From the NCBI GenBank assembly GCA_021798955.1, contig JAJZBK010000020.1:1-52398 (forward strand): a stretch of DNA of 52,398 nt. Reading direction: 5' to 3'. A program made the translations under genes and the position numbers. The first letter of the stretch is position 1; every line of letters starts with the position of its first letter. Source of the DNA: Actinomycetes bacterium (lineage in GTDB: Bacteria > Actinomycetota > Acidimicrobiia > Acidimicrobiales > RAAP-2). Positions 33,460 through 42,454 of this stretch are shown piece by piece. The notes under the pieces are model-generated. The model worked only from the letters and a program-made list of their open reading frames with translations, did no database searches and was not told the DNA's origin.

Positions 33460-35627
33460 ACCTCTGGCAGCGGGTGGTCGACGCCAACCGACCCGGGCCA
33501 CCCGAGCACTCCTTGCGCTTCCGGGCAGCCACCACCGCGGCGGTCGCCGTCGCGGTGGCCGCCTGCCATGCCCAGGGGGAGCTCTCCACCCCGGTCGCCG
33601 TCGGGACGCTGGTGGCCACCCTGGCCGGCAACGTGCTGTCGTACCGCACCCGCCAGCGGCCGTGGCCGGTGGTCAAGCCCCTTCTGGCCGTCTGCGTGCT
33701 GGGAGGGTTCGCCTGGTTCCTGCTCACCGTCAACCGGACGGCCACCCCCGGGGACGTCGCCTCCGTCGAGGCGCCGCTCGCCACGCTGTTCTGCTGGGTG
33801 CTGGCGACACACGCCTTCGACGTCCCCTCCCGCCGAGACGTCGCCTACTCCCTCGCCGGATCGGCCGCCCTGGTGGCCCTGGCTGCCGCCCAGTCGGTCG
33901 ACGCCGGCTTCGCCCTCTTCGTCGCCCTGTGGGTGCTCTGCGTGCTGGTCGCCCTGGTCTCGATGTGGCAGTCGATGGCGTCGGTGACCGGAGCACCGTG
34001 GGGGCTGCTCGGTGGCTCCGTGGCGACGACGGCCGCCGTGGCCCTGGGTCTCCTCGTCGTGCTGCCCGCCCCGCAGGTGGCCACCTCGCTCGTGTTCCCG
34101 TCGTCGTCGACCGGGGACGCCCCTGTCACCAGCCCCTCCCACCTGACCGACGGCAACCCCACCACGCCGGCCCGGTCCGCTGCCCCTTCTGGGCGGCTCG
34201 GCGTCGGCGGCTACCTGGGCTTCGCCCGGTCCCTCGACACCGCCGACCGGGTAGCGCTCGGCAACCAGGTCGTGCTCCGGGTCCGGGCGTCGCGCCCGGG
34301 CTACTGGGTGGGCCAGACCTACGACACCTGGAGCGGCCGGAGCTGGAGCGAGACGGGTGGCAATGGCAGCCGCCTGCGCGTCCTCACCGGCGGCTCCCCC
34401 TACGCCATACCGGTCGCCGGGGACGCCCAAGCGCCCCTCGCCGCCAACACCACCGACGTCGACACGTTCTACCTCGCCGAGAGCGGGCCGAACCTCGTGT
34501 TCCACACCGAGAACGCCAGCCGTGTCTACCTCGACACCCCGCGCCTGTTCCTCTCTGCCGACGGGACCATCGTGTCGTCGTCCTCGATGGCAGCGGGGAC
34601 CGTCTACACCGTCGTGTCCGAGGACAACACGGCCACCCCGGCTCAGCTCCGGAGCGCCTCCCCGGGTGGCCCGGAGCCCGTCACGTCGCTCACCGCTGCC
34701 CAGGAGGCCCGCTACCTCCAGCTCCCCCACCCCTACCGCCGGGTGTCAGCCCTGGCCCACCGGATCGCCGGGGGCCGCGACCGCTACGACGCAGTGGTCT
34801 CCCTCGAGCGGTGGATGGGCACCCACATCCACTACTCGACGAACATCCCTCCCCTTCCTGCCGGGGTGGACGCCGTCGACTCGTTCCTCTTTCGCACCCG
34901 GGTCGGCTACTGCGAGCAGATCTCCACCGCGCTGACGGTCATGCTCCGCACCCTCGGCATCCCCGCCCGCGAGGCGGTCGGGTACGTCCCGGGGAGCTAC
35001 AACCCGGTGACCGACCTCTACGACGTCCGGGCCAAGGACGCCCACGCCTGGGTCCAGGTGTGGTTCCCCGGCTACGGCTGGCAGAGCTTCGACCCCACCG
35101 CCCGGGTCCCTCTGGCCAACCCCAGCCCCGGCGCAGTGTTGGCCACCGGCCTCGACCACCTGGCCGGACGCCTGCCGTGGGTGCCCATCGGCGGGGCGCT
35201 CGTGGCGACCGGCGTTGTCCTCGCCGCCGTGCGCCTGGCCCGACGGCGCCCGCCGACCTGGGCCCACCGGGTCGTCCACGACCTCGAACGGGCTGGGCAG
35301 CGGGTCCTCGCTCCCCGAGCCACGGGGGAGACCCTCGTCGCCTACGCCGACCGGCTGGCCGAGGCCCTCGGCCCGCCCGGTGCCGGCGTGCCGGCAGCAG
35401 CACGGTCGGTCGAACGCTCCGTCTTCGGTGGCGAGACCCCCCGACCCGCGGAGGTAGCGGCGGCGACTGCCGCCGCCCGCTCGGCCCGGCGGGTTGCGGC
35501 CCGCTCGGCCCGGCAGGGTGCGGCCCGCGCGGCCCGGCAGGCACCGGCACACGGGCTCAGTGGCGGGCGAGCGCCAGGGCCTCGTCGAAGGAGGCCCCGG
35601 CGGCGACCAGAGGACGGAACTGCATGA
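33456..35627 (+). CDS. transglutaminase-like membrane protein (TgpA/DUF3488 type)
   Basis: The 723-residue protein has six or so N-terminal membrane segments, an extracytoplasmic transglutaminase-like domain with RVGYCEQISTALTVMLRTLG (Cys), KDAHAWVQVWF (His) and SFDPTA (Asp), one more membrane helix and a DUF4129-like cytoplasmic tail. The triad is intact, so a peptidase or amidase role on the outer face is plausible. The tail contains a 24-bp repeat array. Its last 71 bp overlap the convergent FAD-reductase gene. Confidence 0.88.
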   Translation: MNLWQRVVDANRPGPPEHSLRFRAATTAAVAVAVAACHAQGELSTPVAVGTLVATLAGNVLSYRTRQRPWPVVKPLLAVCVLGGFAWFLLTVNRTATPGDVASVEAPLATLFCWVLATHAFDVPSRRDVAYSLAGSAALVALAAAQSVDAGFALFVALWVLCVLVALVSMWQSMASVTGAPWGLLGGSVATTAAVALGLLVVLPAPQVATSLVFPSSSTGDAPVTSPSHLTDGNPTTPARSAAPSGRLGVGGYLGFARSLDTADRVALGNQVVLRVRASRPGYWVGQTYDTWSGRSWSETGGNGSRLRVLTGGSPYAIPVAGDAQAPLAANTTDVDTFYLAESGPNLVFHTENASRVYLDTPRLFLSADGTIVSSSSMAAGTVYTVVSEDNTATPAQLRSASPGGPEPVTSLTAAQEARYLQLPHPYRRVSALAHRIAGGRDRYDAVVSLERWMGTHIHYSTNIPPLPAGVDAVDSFLFRTRVGYCEQISTALTVMLRTLGIPAREAVGYVPGSYNPVTDLYDVRAKDAHAWVQVWFPGYGWQSFDPTARVPLANPSPGAVLATGLDHLAGRLPWVPIGGALVATGVVLAAVRLARRRPPTWAHRVVHDLERAGQRVLAPRATGETLVAYADRLAEALGPPGAGVPAAARSVERSVFGGETPRPAEVAAATAAARSARRVAARSARQGAARAARQAPAHGLSGGRAPGPRRRRPRRRPEDGTA
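35475..35546. repeat. in-frame 24-bp tandem repeat in the TgpA gene
   Basis: Three units starting gcccgctcggcccggc at 35475, 35499 and 35523 encode Ala-Arg-Ser-Ala-Arg-rich octapeptides at the protein's C-terminus. Confidence 0.85.
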
Positions 35628-36897
35628 GCTGCCGGGGGCGGCTCAGGGCGAGTGCGGCGCTCACGCGGTCGCCTCGGCGGTAGAGGGCGACGAACCGCCG
35701 GTCGTCGATAGCACCGTCGACGACCACGGCCTCGTCGGTCGGATCGGGGTGCCCGACGAGTTGGATCTTCGTCCCGTACTGGTCCGACCAGAAGAAGAGA
35801 ACGGGCTCGTAGGGCTCGGCAGCGGCCGAGCCCGCCACGAGGTTCCGCCCGGCGGCCACGCCGCCTTCCGCAGCGTTCGTCCAGTGCTCGATGCGGACCT
35901 CGCCGCCAGCGGACGGCAGCGGCCACCGGGCCACGTCGCCGGCGGCGACCACACCGGGAGCAGCGAAGAGGCGGCTCGTCACCCGCACGCCATCGGCGAG
36001 CTCCAGCCCGGACCCGTCGAGCCACTCGGTGGCCGGAGTGACGCCGATCCCCACCACCACCACATCCGCCTCGAGCACGGACCCGTCGGCGAGGTGGACG
36101 CCCACCGGCGAGGAAGCAGCGCTCCTCCCCGGCGGCCCAGCGCCCGAGCGTTCGGCGGGGGCGATCCGGTCGACCCCGACCCCCGTGCGCAGGTCGACCC
36201 CGGCATCGGTGTGCAGGCCGGCGCACGCCCGGCCCATCTCTACGCCGAGGGCCCCGGCGAGCGGGGTGGCCAGCGCCTCGACGACGGTCACCCGCGCACC
36301 GAGCGCGTGGGCCGTCGAGGCCACCTCGGACCCGATGAACCCGCTGCCCACCACCACCAGGTGACCGCCTGGTCCGGCGGCGAGGAGGTCGCGCCGGATG
36401 GCCACGCAGTCGTCGAGGGTCCGCAACACGTGGACGGCAGCCAGCCCCTCGGTGTCCGGGAGCCGACGCGGCGACGCGCCGGTCGCCACCACCAGGCCGT
36501 CGAAGGGGTACCGGTGCCCGCCGTCGAGCTCCACGGCCCGTCCGTCGAGGTCGAGGGCGACGGCCCGTCGCCCCAAGAGGAGCTCGATGCCGAGCTCGCC
36601 AAGCGCCTCGGGGGCGTGGTGCCGGATGCGTTCGACGTCCCAGGTTCCGGCCAGCACCTGCTTGGAGAGCGGAGGGCGGTCGTAGGGGTCGTGACGCTCC
36701 TCGCCGACCACCACGACCGGGCCGCGATGCCCCCGGCGCCGGACCTCCTCGGCGGCCCGCAGACCGGCAAGCGAGGCCCCGACCACGACGACGGTGCCGT
36801 CGGCGTCGAGCGGCGGGCTGTCGACGGGGGCGAGCGGCCCGCCCTGGCGAGGGAACGCCGAGCGAGCCGAGGAGGTGGGTGCGCCGGGTTCGCTCAT
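35557..36897 (-). CDS. FAD-dependent NAD(P)H reductase (ferredoxin/rubredoxin reductase type)
   Basis: The 446-residue protein has two dinucleotide folds (TVVVVGASLAGLRAAEEVRR and HLVVVGSGFIGSEVASTAHA), the ERHDPYDRPPLSKQVL segment and FAAPGVVAAGDVARWP, followed by FFWSDQYGTKIQLVG. These are marks of reductases that pass NAD(P)H electrons to ferredoxin or rubredoxin for oxygenases. The ATG overlaps the stop of the MBL-fold gene (ATGA). No partner ferredoxin is adjacent. Confidence 0.9.
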   Translation of the reverse strand: MSEPGAPTSSARSAFPRQGGPLAPVDSPPLDADGTVVVVGASLAGLRAAEEVRRRGHRGPVVVVGEERHDPYDRPPLSKQVLAGTWDVERIRHHAPEALGELGIELLLGRRAVALDLDGRAVELDGGHRYPFDGLVVATGASPRRLPDTEGLAAVHVLRTLDDCVAIRRDLLAAGPGGHLVVVGSGFIGSEVASTAHALGARVTVVEALATPLAGALGVEMGRACAGLHTDAGVDLRTGVGVDRIAPAERSGAGPPGRSAASSPVGVHLADGSVLEADVVVVGIGVTPATEWLDGSGLELADGVRVTSRLFAAPGVVAAGDVARWPLPSAGGEVRIEHWTNAAEGGVAAGRNLVAGSAAAEPYEPVLFFWSDQYGTKIQLVGHPDPTDEAVVVDGAIDDRRFVALYRRGDRVSAALALSRPRQLMQFRPLVAAGASFDEALALARH

Positions 36898-37601
36898 CGG
36901 CCGAACATCGCCATCCACTGCTCGGGCGTACGGAGCCGGAAGACGTAGTTGGTCCGGCGGGTCTCGCCGAGGGGCTGCGAGGGCTGAGGCGAGTAGCGGT
37001 GCCCGGGAAAGAGCACCGTGTCGTCGGGCACTGCGGCCAGTCGGGTGGTAAGGGACTCGTAGAGGGCCTCGGGGTCCCCGCCGGGTAGATCGGTCCGACC
37101 GCATCCGTCGAGGAAGAGGGTGTCTCCCGACACCAGGCGCTGCTCGACGAGGAAGCACTGGCTGCCCGGCGTGTGCCCGGGGGTGTGGAGGAGGGTCACG
37201 TCGACCGAGCCGACCCGGACGACGTCGCCGCTGGCATGGAGGACGAGCTGTCCGGCGCCCAGCCCGGTCACCTCTTCGACCCACGGGGCCTCGGCAGCCT
37301 GGACGTGGACGGGCACGTCGTGACGCTCGAGGAGCTGGCGAACGCCCTCGACCGGGTGCCCCATCAGGTCCCCTCCCACGTGGTCCGGGTGGTAGTGGGT
37401 GGCCAGAGCACCGACACAGGTCATGCCGTCGGCAGCGAGCAGCCCGAGCAGCTCGTCGACGGCGTAGGCCGGGTCCACCAGCACCGCCTCGCCGGTGGCG
37501 TCGTCCCCGATGGCGTAGACGAAGTTCACCATCTGGGCGGCGACCGGGTCGGCGGCGGCGATGTCACGGCCGGCGAGCAACTGCCGGAAGTAGAGGGCCA
37601 T
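36894..37601 (-). CDS. metallo-beta-lactamase-fold hydrolase (glyoxalase II / persulfide dioxygenase-like)
   Basis: The 235-residue protein has THYHPDHVGG (metal ligands), HTPGHTPGSQCFLVE, SGDTLFLDGCGRTDLPGGDP and LFPGHRYSP. The GCGRTD segment is typical of ETHE1-like persulfide dioxygenases and related glyoxalase II proteins. The start is the ATG at 37601, with TAGCCT six bases upstream (leaderless). Coupling to an FAD reductase suggests a redox role, possibly in sulfane-sulfur handling. Confidence 0.85.
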   Translation of the reverse strand: MALYFRQLLAGRDIAAADPVAAQMVNFVYAIGDDATGEAVLVDPAYAVDELLGLLAADGMTCVGALATHYHPDHVGGDLMGHPVEGVRQLLERHDVPVHVQAAEAPWVEEVTGLGAGQLVLHASGDVVRVGSVDVTLLHTPGHTPGSQCFLVEQRLVSGDTLFLDGCGRTDLPGGDPEALYESLTTRLAAVPDDTVLFPGHRYSPQPSQPLGETRRTNYVFRLRTPEQWMAMFGR

Positions 37602-37607
37602 TGCCGA

Positions 37608-37613
37608 AGGCTA
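37608..37613 (-). promoter_or_regulatory. -10 box TAGCCT of a leaderless gene
   Basis: On the minus strand TAGCCT is followed by tcggca and the ATG at 37601. Confidence 0.65.
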
Positions 37614-37654
37614 ACGGCACGACGCGGTAGCGAGCACGGCACACGGCCAGGCGT

Positions 37655-37660
37655 CAAGAT
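37655..37660 (+). promoter_or_regulatory. -10-like CAAGAT of a leaderless gene
   Basis: CAAGAT is followed by gtcccc and the ATG at 37667. There is no ribosome site, which supports leaderless translation. Confidence 0.5.
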
Positions 37661-37666
37661 GTCCCC

Positions 37667-39253
37667 ATGGCGACGCGCTACCTCACTCCACCCGGTGTCC
37701 TGCGCCGACTGGCCACCGAGGTCCCCGATGCTCCCGCCCTCACCGAGGGCGACCGCACCCTCTCCTGGGCCGAGCTCTACGCCAGGGCCAGGGCGATGGC
37801 CACGGCACTGGCTGACGAAGGCGTGGGGCCAGGGGACCGTGTCGCCTTCTACGACCGGAGCTCGATCGCCTACTTCGAGGTCCTCTTCGGCACCGCGCTG
37901 CTCGGTGCGGTGAGCGTCGCCGTCAACTGGCGGCTGAACGTCACCGAGGTGGCCGCCATCCTCGACGACGCGGGAGCCCGGGTGGTCTTCGTGGGACCGG
38001 ACTACCTCGGCGCCGTCCCCGCCCTCACCGAGGCACTCACCACCCCGACCCGCTTCGTGGCCCTGGGCGGGGCCGACGGCTACCAGGGCTGGCTGCTCGA
38101 GCGGACCGGCGGCACCGGCTCGGGCAGCGACCCGGGCTTCGACCCGGACCCCGACGACGTGGTCATCCAGCTCTACACGTCGGGCACCACCGGGCTGCCC
38201 AAGGGCGTGATGCTGACGGGCCGCAACCTGTCGTGCGTGCTGACCGAGGCGGAGGAGGTCTTCCACGTCGGCCCCGACACCGTGTCGCTCGTGGCCATGC
38301 CGCTCTTCCACATCGGCGGTACCGGCTGGGCCCTCGCCGGCATGTCCCGCGGCGGGCACTCGGTGATCGCCCGCGACCTCGACCCGGCGACCGTGCTGGC
38401 GCTCGTCGAACGGCACCGGGTCACCGAGACGTTCGTCGTCCCCGCCGTCCTCATGCTCCTCCTCGGCTGTCCGGCCCTGCCGGACACCGACGTGTCGTCC
38501 CTCCGGTGCGTCTTCTACGGTGCCTCCCCCATCAGCGACGACGTCCTCGTCCGGTCGATCCGGGCCCTACGGTGCGACTTCTCCCAGGTCTACGGCCTCA
38601 CCGAGACCACCGGCGCCATCACCGCCCTGCTTCCGGAGGACCACGACCCCGACGGGCCCCGGTCGCGCCTGCTGCGCTCCGCTGGCAAGCCCTACGCCCA
38701 CGTCGAGCTGCGCATCGTCGATCCTGACACCGGAGCAGACCTTCCCATCGGACGAGTCGGCGAAGTGTGGACCCGCTCGGACCAGAACATGGCCGGCTAC
38801 TGGCACAAGCCCGAGGAGACCAAGGCGGTGCTCACCAAAGACGGCTGGTTCCGCACCGGGGACGCCGGGTGGATGGACGCCGAGGGCTACCTGTTCCTCC
38901 ACGACCGGATCAAGGACATGATCGTCACCGGTGCCGAGAACGTCTACCCGGCCGAAGTCGAGAACGTCCTGCTCGCCCACCCCTCGGTCGTCGACGCCGC
39001 CGTGATCGGCGTCCCCGACGACCGCTGGGGCGAGACGGTCAAGGCCGTGGTGGTGACCGCAGCGGGCGAGACCCGCCCTGCTGACGAGCTCGAGGTCGAG
39101 CTCATCGCCTTTGCCCGTCAACGCCTCGCCCACTTCAAGTGCCCGACCTCGATCGACGTCGTCGCCGAGCTCCCCCGCAACCCGTCGGGGAAGATCCTCA
39201 AACGCCAACTACGCGAGCCCTACTGGCGCGCTCGGGGCCGCAGCATCAACTGA
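37667..39253 (+). CDS. AMP-forming acyl-CoA synthetase (long/medium-chain fatty acid type)
   Basis: The 528-residue enzyme has the AMP-binding loop YTSGTTGLPKGVMLT, VYGLTETTGAI, GWFRTGDAGWMDAEGYLFL, and the C-terminal LPRNPSGKILKRQLRE with the catalytic Lys. It activates a carboxylic acid to its CoA thioester. Chain length is not readable. It is transcribed alone and is divergent from the MBL-fold gene by 65 bp. Confidence 0.92.
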   Translation: MATRYLTPPGVLRRLATEVPDAPALTEGDRTLSWAELYARARAMATALADEGVGPGDRVAFYDRSSIAYFEVLFGTALLGAVSVAVNWRLNVTEVAAILDDAGARVVFVGPDYLGAVPALTEALTTPTRFVALGGADGYQGWLLERTGGTGSGSDPGFDPDPDDVVIQLYTSGTTGLPKGVMLTGRNLSCVLTEAEEVFHVGPDTVSLVAMPLFHIGGTGWALAGMSRGGHSVIARDLDPATVLALVERHRVTETFVVPAVLMLLLGCPALPDTDVSSLRCVFYGASPISDDVLVRSIRALRCDFSQVYGLTETTGAITALLPEDHDPDGPRSRLLRSAGKPYAHVELRIVDPDTGADLPIGRVGEVWTRSDQNMAGYWHKPEETKAVLTKDGWFRTGDAGWMDAEGYLFLHDRIKDMIVTGAENVYPAEVENVLLAHPSVVDAAVIGVPDDRWGETVKAVVVTAAGETRPADELEVELIAFARQRLAHFKCPTSIDVVAELPRNPSGKILKRQLREPYWRARGRSIN

Positions 39254-39403
39254 GCCGGCCACCTGAGCAGACCAGGTCGATCAGGTCGGGGGCCGAGGGT
39301 TGGGGGCTCGAGGGATGGCACCGACCCGGGCCCGCGGCCCCGAGCGATCACTCCCACACCAAGAGGGCGGCCGGCACGTGGTGAGCGGGCGGCCCCGTAG
39401 GGA

Positions 39404-39859
39404 TCAGAAGAGGCCCGGGGGGCCAGCGCCGTCCTCCTCGGCGCCGTCCTCCTCGGCGCCGTCCTCCTCGGCGCCGTCCTCCTCGGCGCCGTCCTCCTCG
39501 GCGCCGTCCTGGTCGTCGTCCTGGTCGTCGGCGCCGTCCTCGTCGTCCTGGTCGTCGAGCACGCCGTCCGCGTCCTGCCCGATCGACTCGAGCCGAGGCA
39601 CGAGCTCTTCGACCCGGAGCCGCGTGCCGCGCAGGCGCCGGTCGAGCTCGTCGACGATGTCGGTCGCCCGCTGCAGCCGCTCGACCAGAAGGTCGACGTC
39701 GACCAAGCCCTCCTCGAGGTCGACGATGATGCCGTCGAGCTCCTGGCTGGCTTCGGAGTAGGTGAGCTGGGCGACCGGCACGCCCTGGGGGGCGCGACCG
39801 TCCGGCTCGAGCGAGCCGGCCCGTCCACCGCTGTCGGGTCGCTTCGTACCTGTGGCCAT
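39404..39859 (-). CDS. xseB: exodeoxyribonuclease VII small subunit XseB with acidic repeat tail
   Basis: Residues ~30-90 (TYSEASQELDGIIVDLEEGL, LLVERLQRATDIVDEL) match XseB. The normal protein is about 80 residues; this one is 151 because of an Asp/Glu-rich tail with five EEDGA repeats from a 15-bp array. XseB binds XseA to form the nuclease that degrades single-stranded DNA. The ATG overlaps the xseA stop (TGATG), so subunits are co-translated. Confidence 0.88.
   Translation of the reverse strand: MATGTKRPDSGGRAGSLEPDGRAPQGVPVAQLTYSEASQELDGIIVDLEEGLVDVDLLVERLQRATDIVDELDRRLRGTRLRVEELVPRLESIGQDADGVLDDQDDEDGADDQDDDQDGAEEDGAEEDGAEEDGAEEDGAEEDGAGPPGLF
39426..39505. repeat. in-frame 15-bp tandem repeat in xseB
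   Basis: The unit gcgccgtcctcctcg recurs every 15 bp, about five copies. It encodes the acidic EEDGA repeats on the minus strand. Confidence 0.9.
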
Positions 39860-41439
39860 CACGGCGTCCTTTCGTCCTGCTCGTCCTGCTCGTCCTGCTC
39901 GTCCTGCTCGTCCTGCGGATGGATGTCGTCACCGAGCTCGGTCGCCGTTGCACCCGGAGCGAGGGGGCGATGTCTCGTGGCGTCTACCAGCGAGCGCACG
40001 GTACCGTCGGCGACCTCGGTGACCAGCAGCGCACCGGGCTCGAGGTCGGCGACCGAGCGGACCACCGCCCCCAAGGCGTCACGGGTGACCGAGTAGCCCC
40101 GCTCGAGCTGCCGCTGGTAGTCGTAGGCGACAAGGAGACGTCGTGACTGTTCGAGGCGGCGGGCCTCGGCCTCCGTCCGGAACACCGCTCCGGTCGCCAC
40201 GCGTGCCGTGGCACCCGCCAGGTGCCGCTCGTGATCGCGGAGGGACCGACGGGCCTCGCGGACGATCGCCGGCACGCGTGCGCTCAGCTCGCGCCGGTTG
40301 GCGTCCACCTGGCGGAGCGCAGCGGCCCGAAGCGAGGATGCCCGGTGGACGAGGTGCTCGGTGTGCCGTTCGGTCTGGCCGCGGGCCGCCACGACGACCC
40401 CGCGCCGTCGGCGGGCCAGAGACGCCTCGGTACCGTCGACCACGGCAGCCGCCAACCGGGCCACCCGTCGACCCGAGCCGATGGTCCCCTCCCAGGCCAC
40501 CTGGGCGCGTCGGGCAAGCTCCTGACCGCACTCGGTCGGCGTGATGAAGCTGCGGTTGGCGACCTCGTCGGCAACCGACTGGTCGCCGGTGTGCCCGATG
40601 CCGGTCCAGACGGGCACAGAGGAAGCCACGATGGCCCGCGCCACGGGCTCGGTGTCGAACGTGGCGAGGTCCGCCTTCGACCCACCTCCACGCACGACGA
40701 CCACTACGTCGCACCCCTCCCCCTGCAACTGGGCAAGAGCCCGGGCCACCGACACCGGCGCCTCGCGGCCCTGCACCTGGGTGGGGACGACACGGAGGTC
40801 GAAGGCCATGCCCGACGCGGCGAGCGTCCCGACGAAGTCGCGGTAGCCCTCCGTCCCCGGGCTGGTGACGAGCCCGACCCGGAGCGGGACCTCGGGAACG
40901 GCCACGTGGCGGTTGCGGTCGAAGACGCCCTCGTCGATGAGGGCCTTGACCAGACGAGCCCGCTCGGCTGCCACCCGACCGAGCAGTGCGTCGGTATCGA
41001 GCTCGGTGAGGATGAAGCTGAGGTCGCCCCGCGGTTTGTAGAGCTGGACCTCGCCGAGCACCCGTACGACCAGGCCCGCCTCGAGGGCGATCCCCAGCCG
41101 TTCCAGCATGGCCCGCACCCGGACCCACCGGCTCGACCAGCACACGACCTTGAGGACCGGGGCGCCCATGTCGTGCGACCCGATCGGGTCCACCAGGTCG
41201 AGGTAGCAGTGGCCCCGCGAACTGACGTTGAACGAGCGCACCTCGCCCGACACCCACACCTGCCCGGGCAGTGCTTGTCGGAGCGCCTGGTCGACCCGCG
41301 CGTAGAGATCGCCGATGGTGAGGGACGTCGAGGCATCGTGCCCGCCCGGTGGCGGTGCATCGGACCACTGGTCGCCAGCACCAGCCGGACCAGCCGAGAC
41401 GCGCCGTCGTCCGACGGAAGGCTGGCGAGCGGGAGGCAC
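39859..41439 (-). CDS. xseA: exodeoxyribonuclease VII large subunit XseA
   Basis: The 526-residue protein has an OB-fold start (PGQVWVSGEVRSFNVSSRGH, CYLDLVD), RVGLVTSPGTEGYRDFVGTL, VVVVRGGGSKADLATFDTE and GIGHTGDQSVADEVANRSFI, all XseA motifs. A C-terminal Asp-Glu-Gln repeat comes from a 9-bp array. The GTG at 41439 is chosen because TAACCT lies exactly six bases upstream; another GTG at 41445 would fall inside that spacer. Forms an operon with xseB. Confidence 0.92.
   Translation of the reverse strand: MPPARQPSVGRRRVSAGPAGAGDQWSDAPPPGGHDASTSLTIGDLYARVDQALRQALPGQVWVSGEVRSFNVSSRGHCYLDLVDPIGSHDMGAPVLKVVCWSSRWVRVRAMLERLGIALEAGLVVRVLGEVQLYKPRGDLSFILTELDTDALLGRVAAERARLVKALIDEGVFDRNRHVAVPEVPLRVGLVTSPGTEGYRDFVGTLAASGMAFDLRVVPTQVQGREAPVSVARALAQLQGEGCDVVVVVRGGGSKADLATFDTEPVARAIVASSVPVWTGIGHTGDQSVADEVANRSFITPTECGQELARRAQVAWEGTIGSGRRVARLAAAVVDGTEASLARRRRGVVVAARGQTERHTEHLVHRASSLRAAALRQVDANRRELSARVPAIVREARRSLRDHERHLAGATARVATGAVFRTEAEARRLEQSRRLLVAYDYQRQLERGYSVTRDALGAVVRSVADLEPGALLVTEVADGTVRSLVDATRHRPLAPGATATELGDDIHPQDEQDEQDEQDEQDERTP
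39874..39915. repeat. in-frame 9-bp tandem repeat in xseA
   Basis: The unit gtcctgctc starts at 39874, 39883, 39892 and 39901 with a partial fifth copy. It encodes Asp-Glu-Gln near the XseA C-terminus. Confidence 0.9.
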
Positions 41440-41445
41440 GGCCAC

Positions 41446-41451
41446 AGGTTA
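41446..41451 (-). promoter_or_regulatory. -10 box TAACCT of the xseA-xseB operon, leaderless
   Basis: On the minus strand TAACCT is followed by gtggcc and the GTG at 41439. Confidence 0.6.
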
Positions 41452-41468
41452 GGACCCGGCTGTCACCA

Positions 41469-41528
41469 GACGCGCCGGCTGGGCCTTCGACGCGCCGGCT
41501 GGGCCTTCGACGCGCCGGCTGGGCCAGA
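41469..41528. repeat. 20-bp tandem repeat, three copies
   Basis: The unit gacgcgccggctgggccttc starts at 41469, 41489 and 41509. It lies in the divergent xseA / enoyl-CoA hydratase region, and the last copy runs into the hydratase -10 box. Confidence 0.9.
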
Positions 41529-41530
41529 CT
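41525..41530 (+). promoter_or_regulatory. -10-like CAGACT of a leaderless gene
   Basis: CAGACT is followed by tgcggc and the ATG at 41537. It abuts the 20-bp repeat array. Confidence 0.5.
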
Positions 41531-41536
41531 TGCGGC

Positions 41537-42394
41537 ATGAGCAGCCACCTTGACCCGTCGGGCCCCGGCGCAGCCGGAGGCCCCACGCCGACGGTCTCCG
41601 TGCAAGACGACGGCCCCGTTCGGATCGTCACCATCACCCGTCCCGAGCGGCGCAACGCCGTCGACGGCCCGACTGCCGACGCGCTGCTTGCCGCCTTCAC
41701 CGCCTTCGAAGCCGACGAGGCCCTGTCGGTCGCCGTGCTGACCGGTGCCGGCGGCACGTTCTGCGCTGGCGCAGACCTTCATGCCGTCGCCGAGGGCCGT
41801 GGCAACCGGGTCGGTGAGGACGGCCCCGGACCGATGGGGCCGACGCGCCTCCGCCTGACCAAGCCGGTCATCGCCGCCGTCGAGGGCCACGCCGTTGCCG
41901 GCGGGCTCGAGCTCGCCCTCTGGTGCGACCTACGCGTGGCCGGAGCAGATGCCACCTTCGGCGTGTTCTGCCGACGCTTCGGCGTCCCCCTGGTCGATCT
42001 CGGAACGATCCGGTTGCCACGGCTGATCGGCCAGAGCCGGGCCCTCGACCTGATCCTGACCGGTCGGGGCGTCGGCGCCGACGAGGCACTGTCCATGGGC
42101 CTGGTCAACCGGGTGGTCGGCTCCGGTCAAGCACTCACCGGCGCCATCGCGCTGGCCCACGAGCTGGCGGCGTTCCCTCAGGCGTGCCTGCGCGGCGACC
42201 GCCTGTCGGCGATCGAGCAGTGGGACCTCCCCGAGGACGCGGCCCTGGTCAATGAGGTCCGCCACGGCCTCGACACCCTGCGCACAGGCGAGACGCTCTC
42301 GGGGGCTGCTCGCTTCGTTGGCGGGCAGGGTCGTCACGGCGCTTTCGATGCCCCGCTGGGAGGTGCCGGGGTCGAGCGCCCCGACACCGACTGA
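41537..42394 (+). CDS. enoyl-CoA hydratase/isomerase (crotonase) family protein
   Basis: The 285-residue protein has ITRPERRNAVDGPTADAL, GAGGTFCAGADLHAVAEG (oxyanion loop) and VIAAVEGHAVAGGLELALWC, then FCRRFGVPLVDLGTIRLPRL. It adopts the crotonase fold and binds acyl-CoA. The second catalytic Glu of hydratases is not obvious (VPLVDLGT), so hydratase, isomerase or another crotonase activity remains open. The start is set by the leaderless hexamer. Confidence 0.87.
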   Translation: MSSHLDPSGPGAAGGPTPTVSVQDDGPVRIVTITRPERRNAVDGPTADALLAAFTAFEADEALSVAVLTGAGGTFCAGADLHAVAEGRGNRVGEDGPGPMGPTRLRLTKPVIAAVEGHAVAGGLELALWCDLRVAGADATFGVFCRRFGVPLVDLGTIRLPRLIGQSRALDLILTGRGVGADEALSMGLVNRVVGSGQALTGAIALAHELAAFPQACLRGDRLSAIEQWDLPEDAALVNEVRHGLDTLRTGETLSGAARFVGGQGRHGAFDAPLGGAGVERPDTD

Positions 42395-42454
42395 GCTGGA
42401 GCGAGCTCCCCTACGCGGCGGGTAGCGCCTTGGCTGGAGAGCAAGCCCAGAAGG

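Noticed and set aside
35494..36948. Long plus-strand open frame opposite the FAD reductase
   Set aside because: The minus-strand flavoprotein has clear FAD and NAD motifs, and the plus frame has none.
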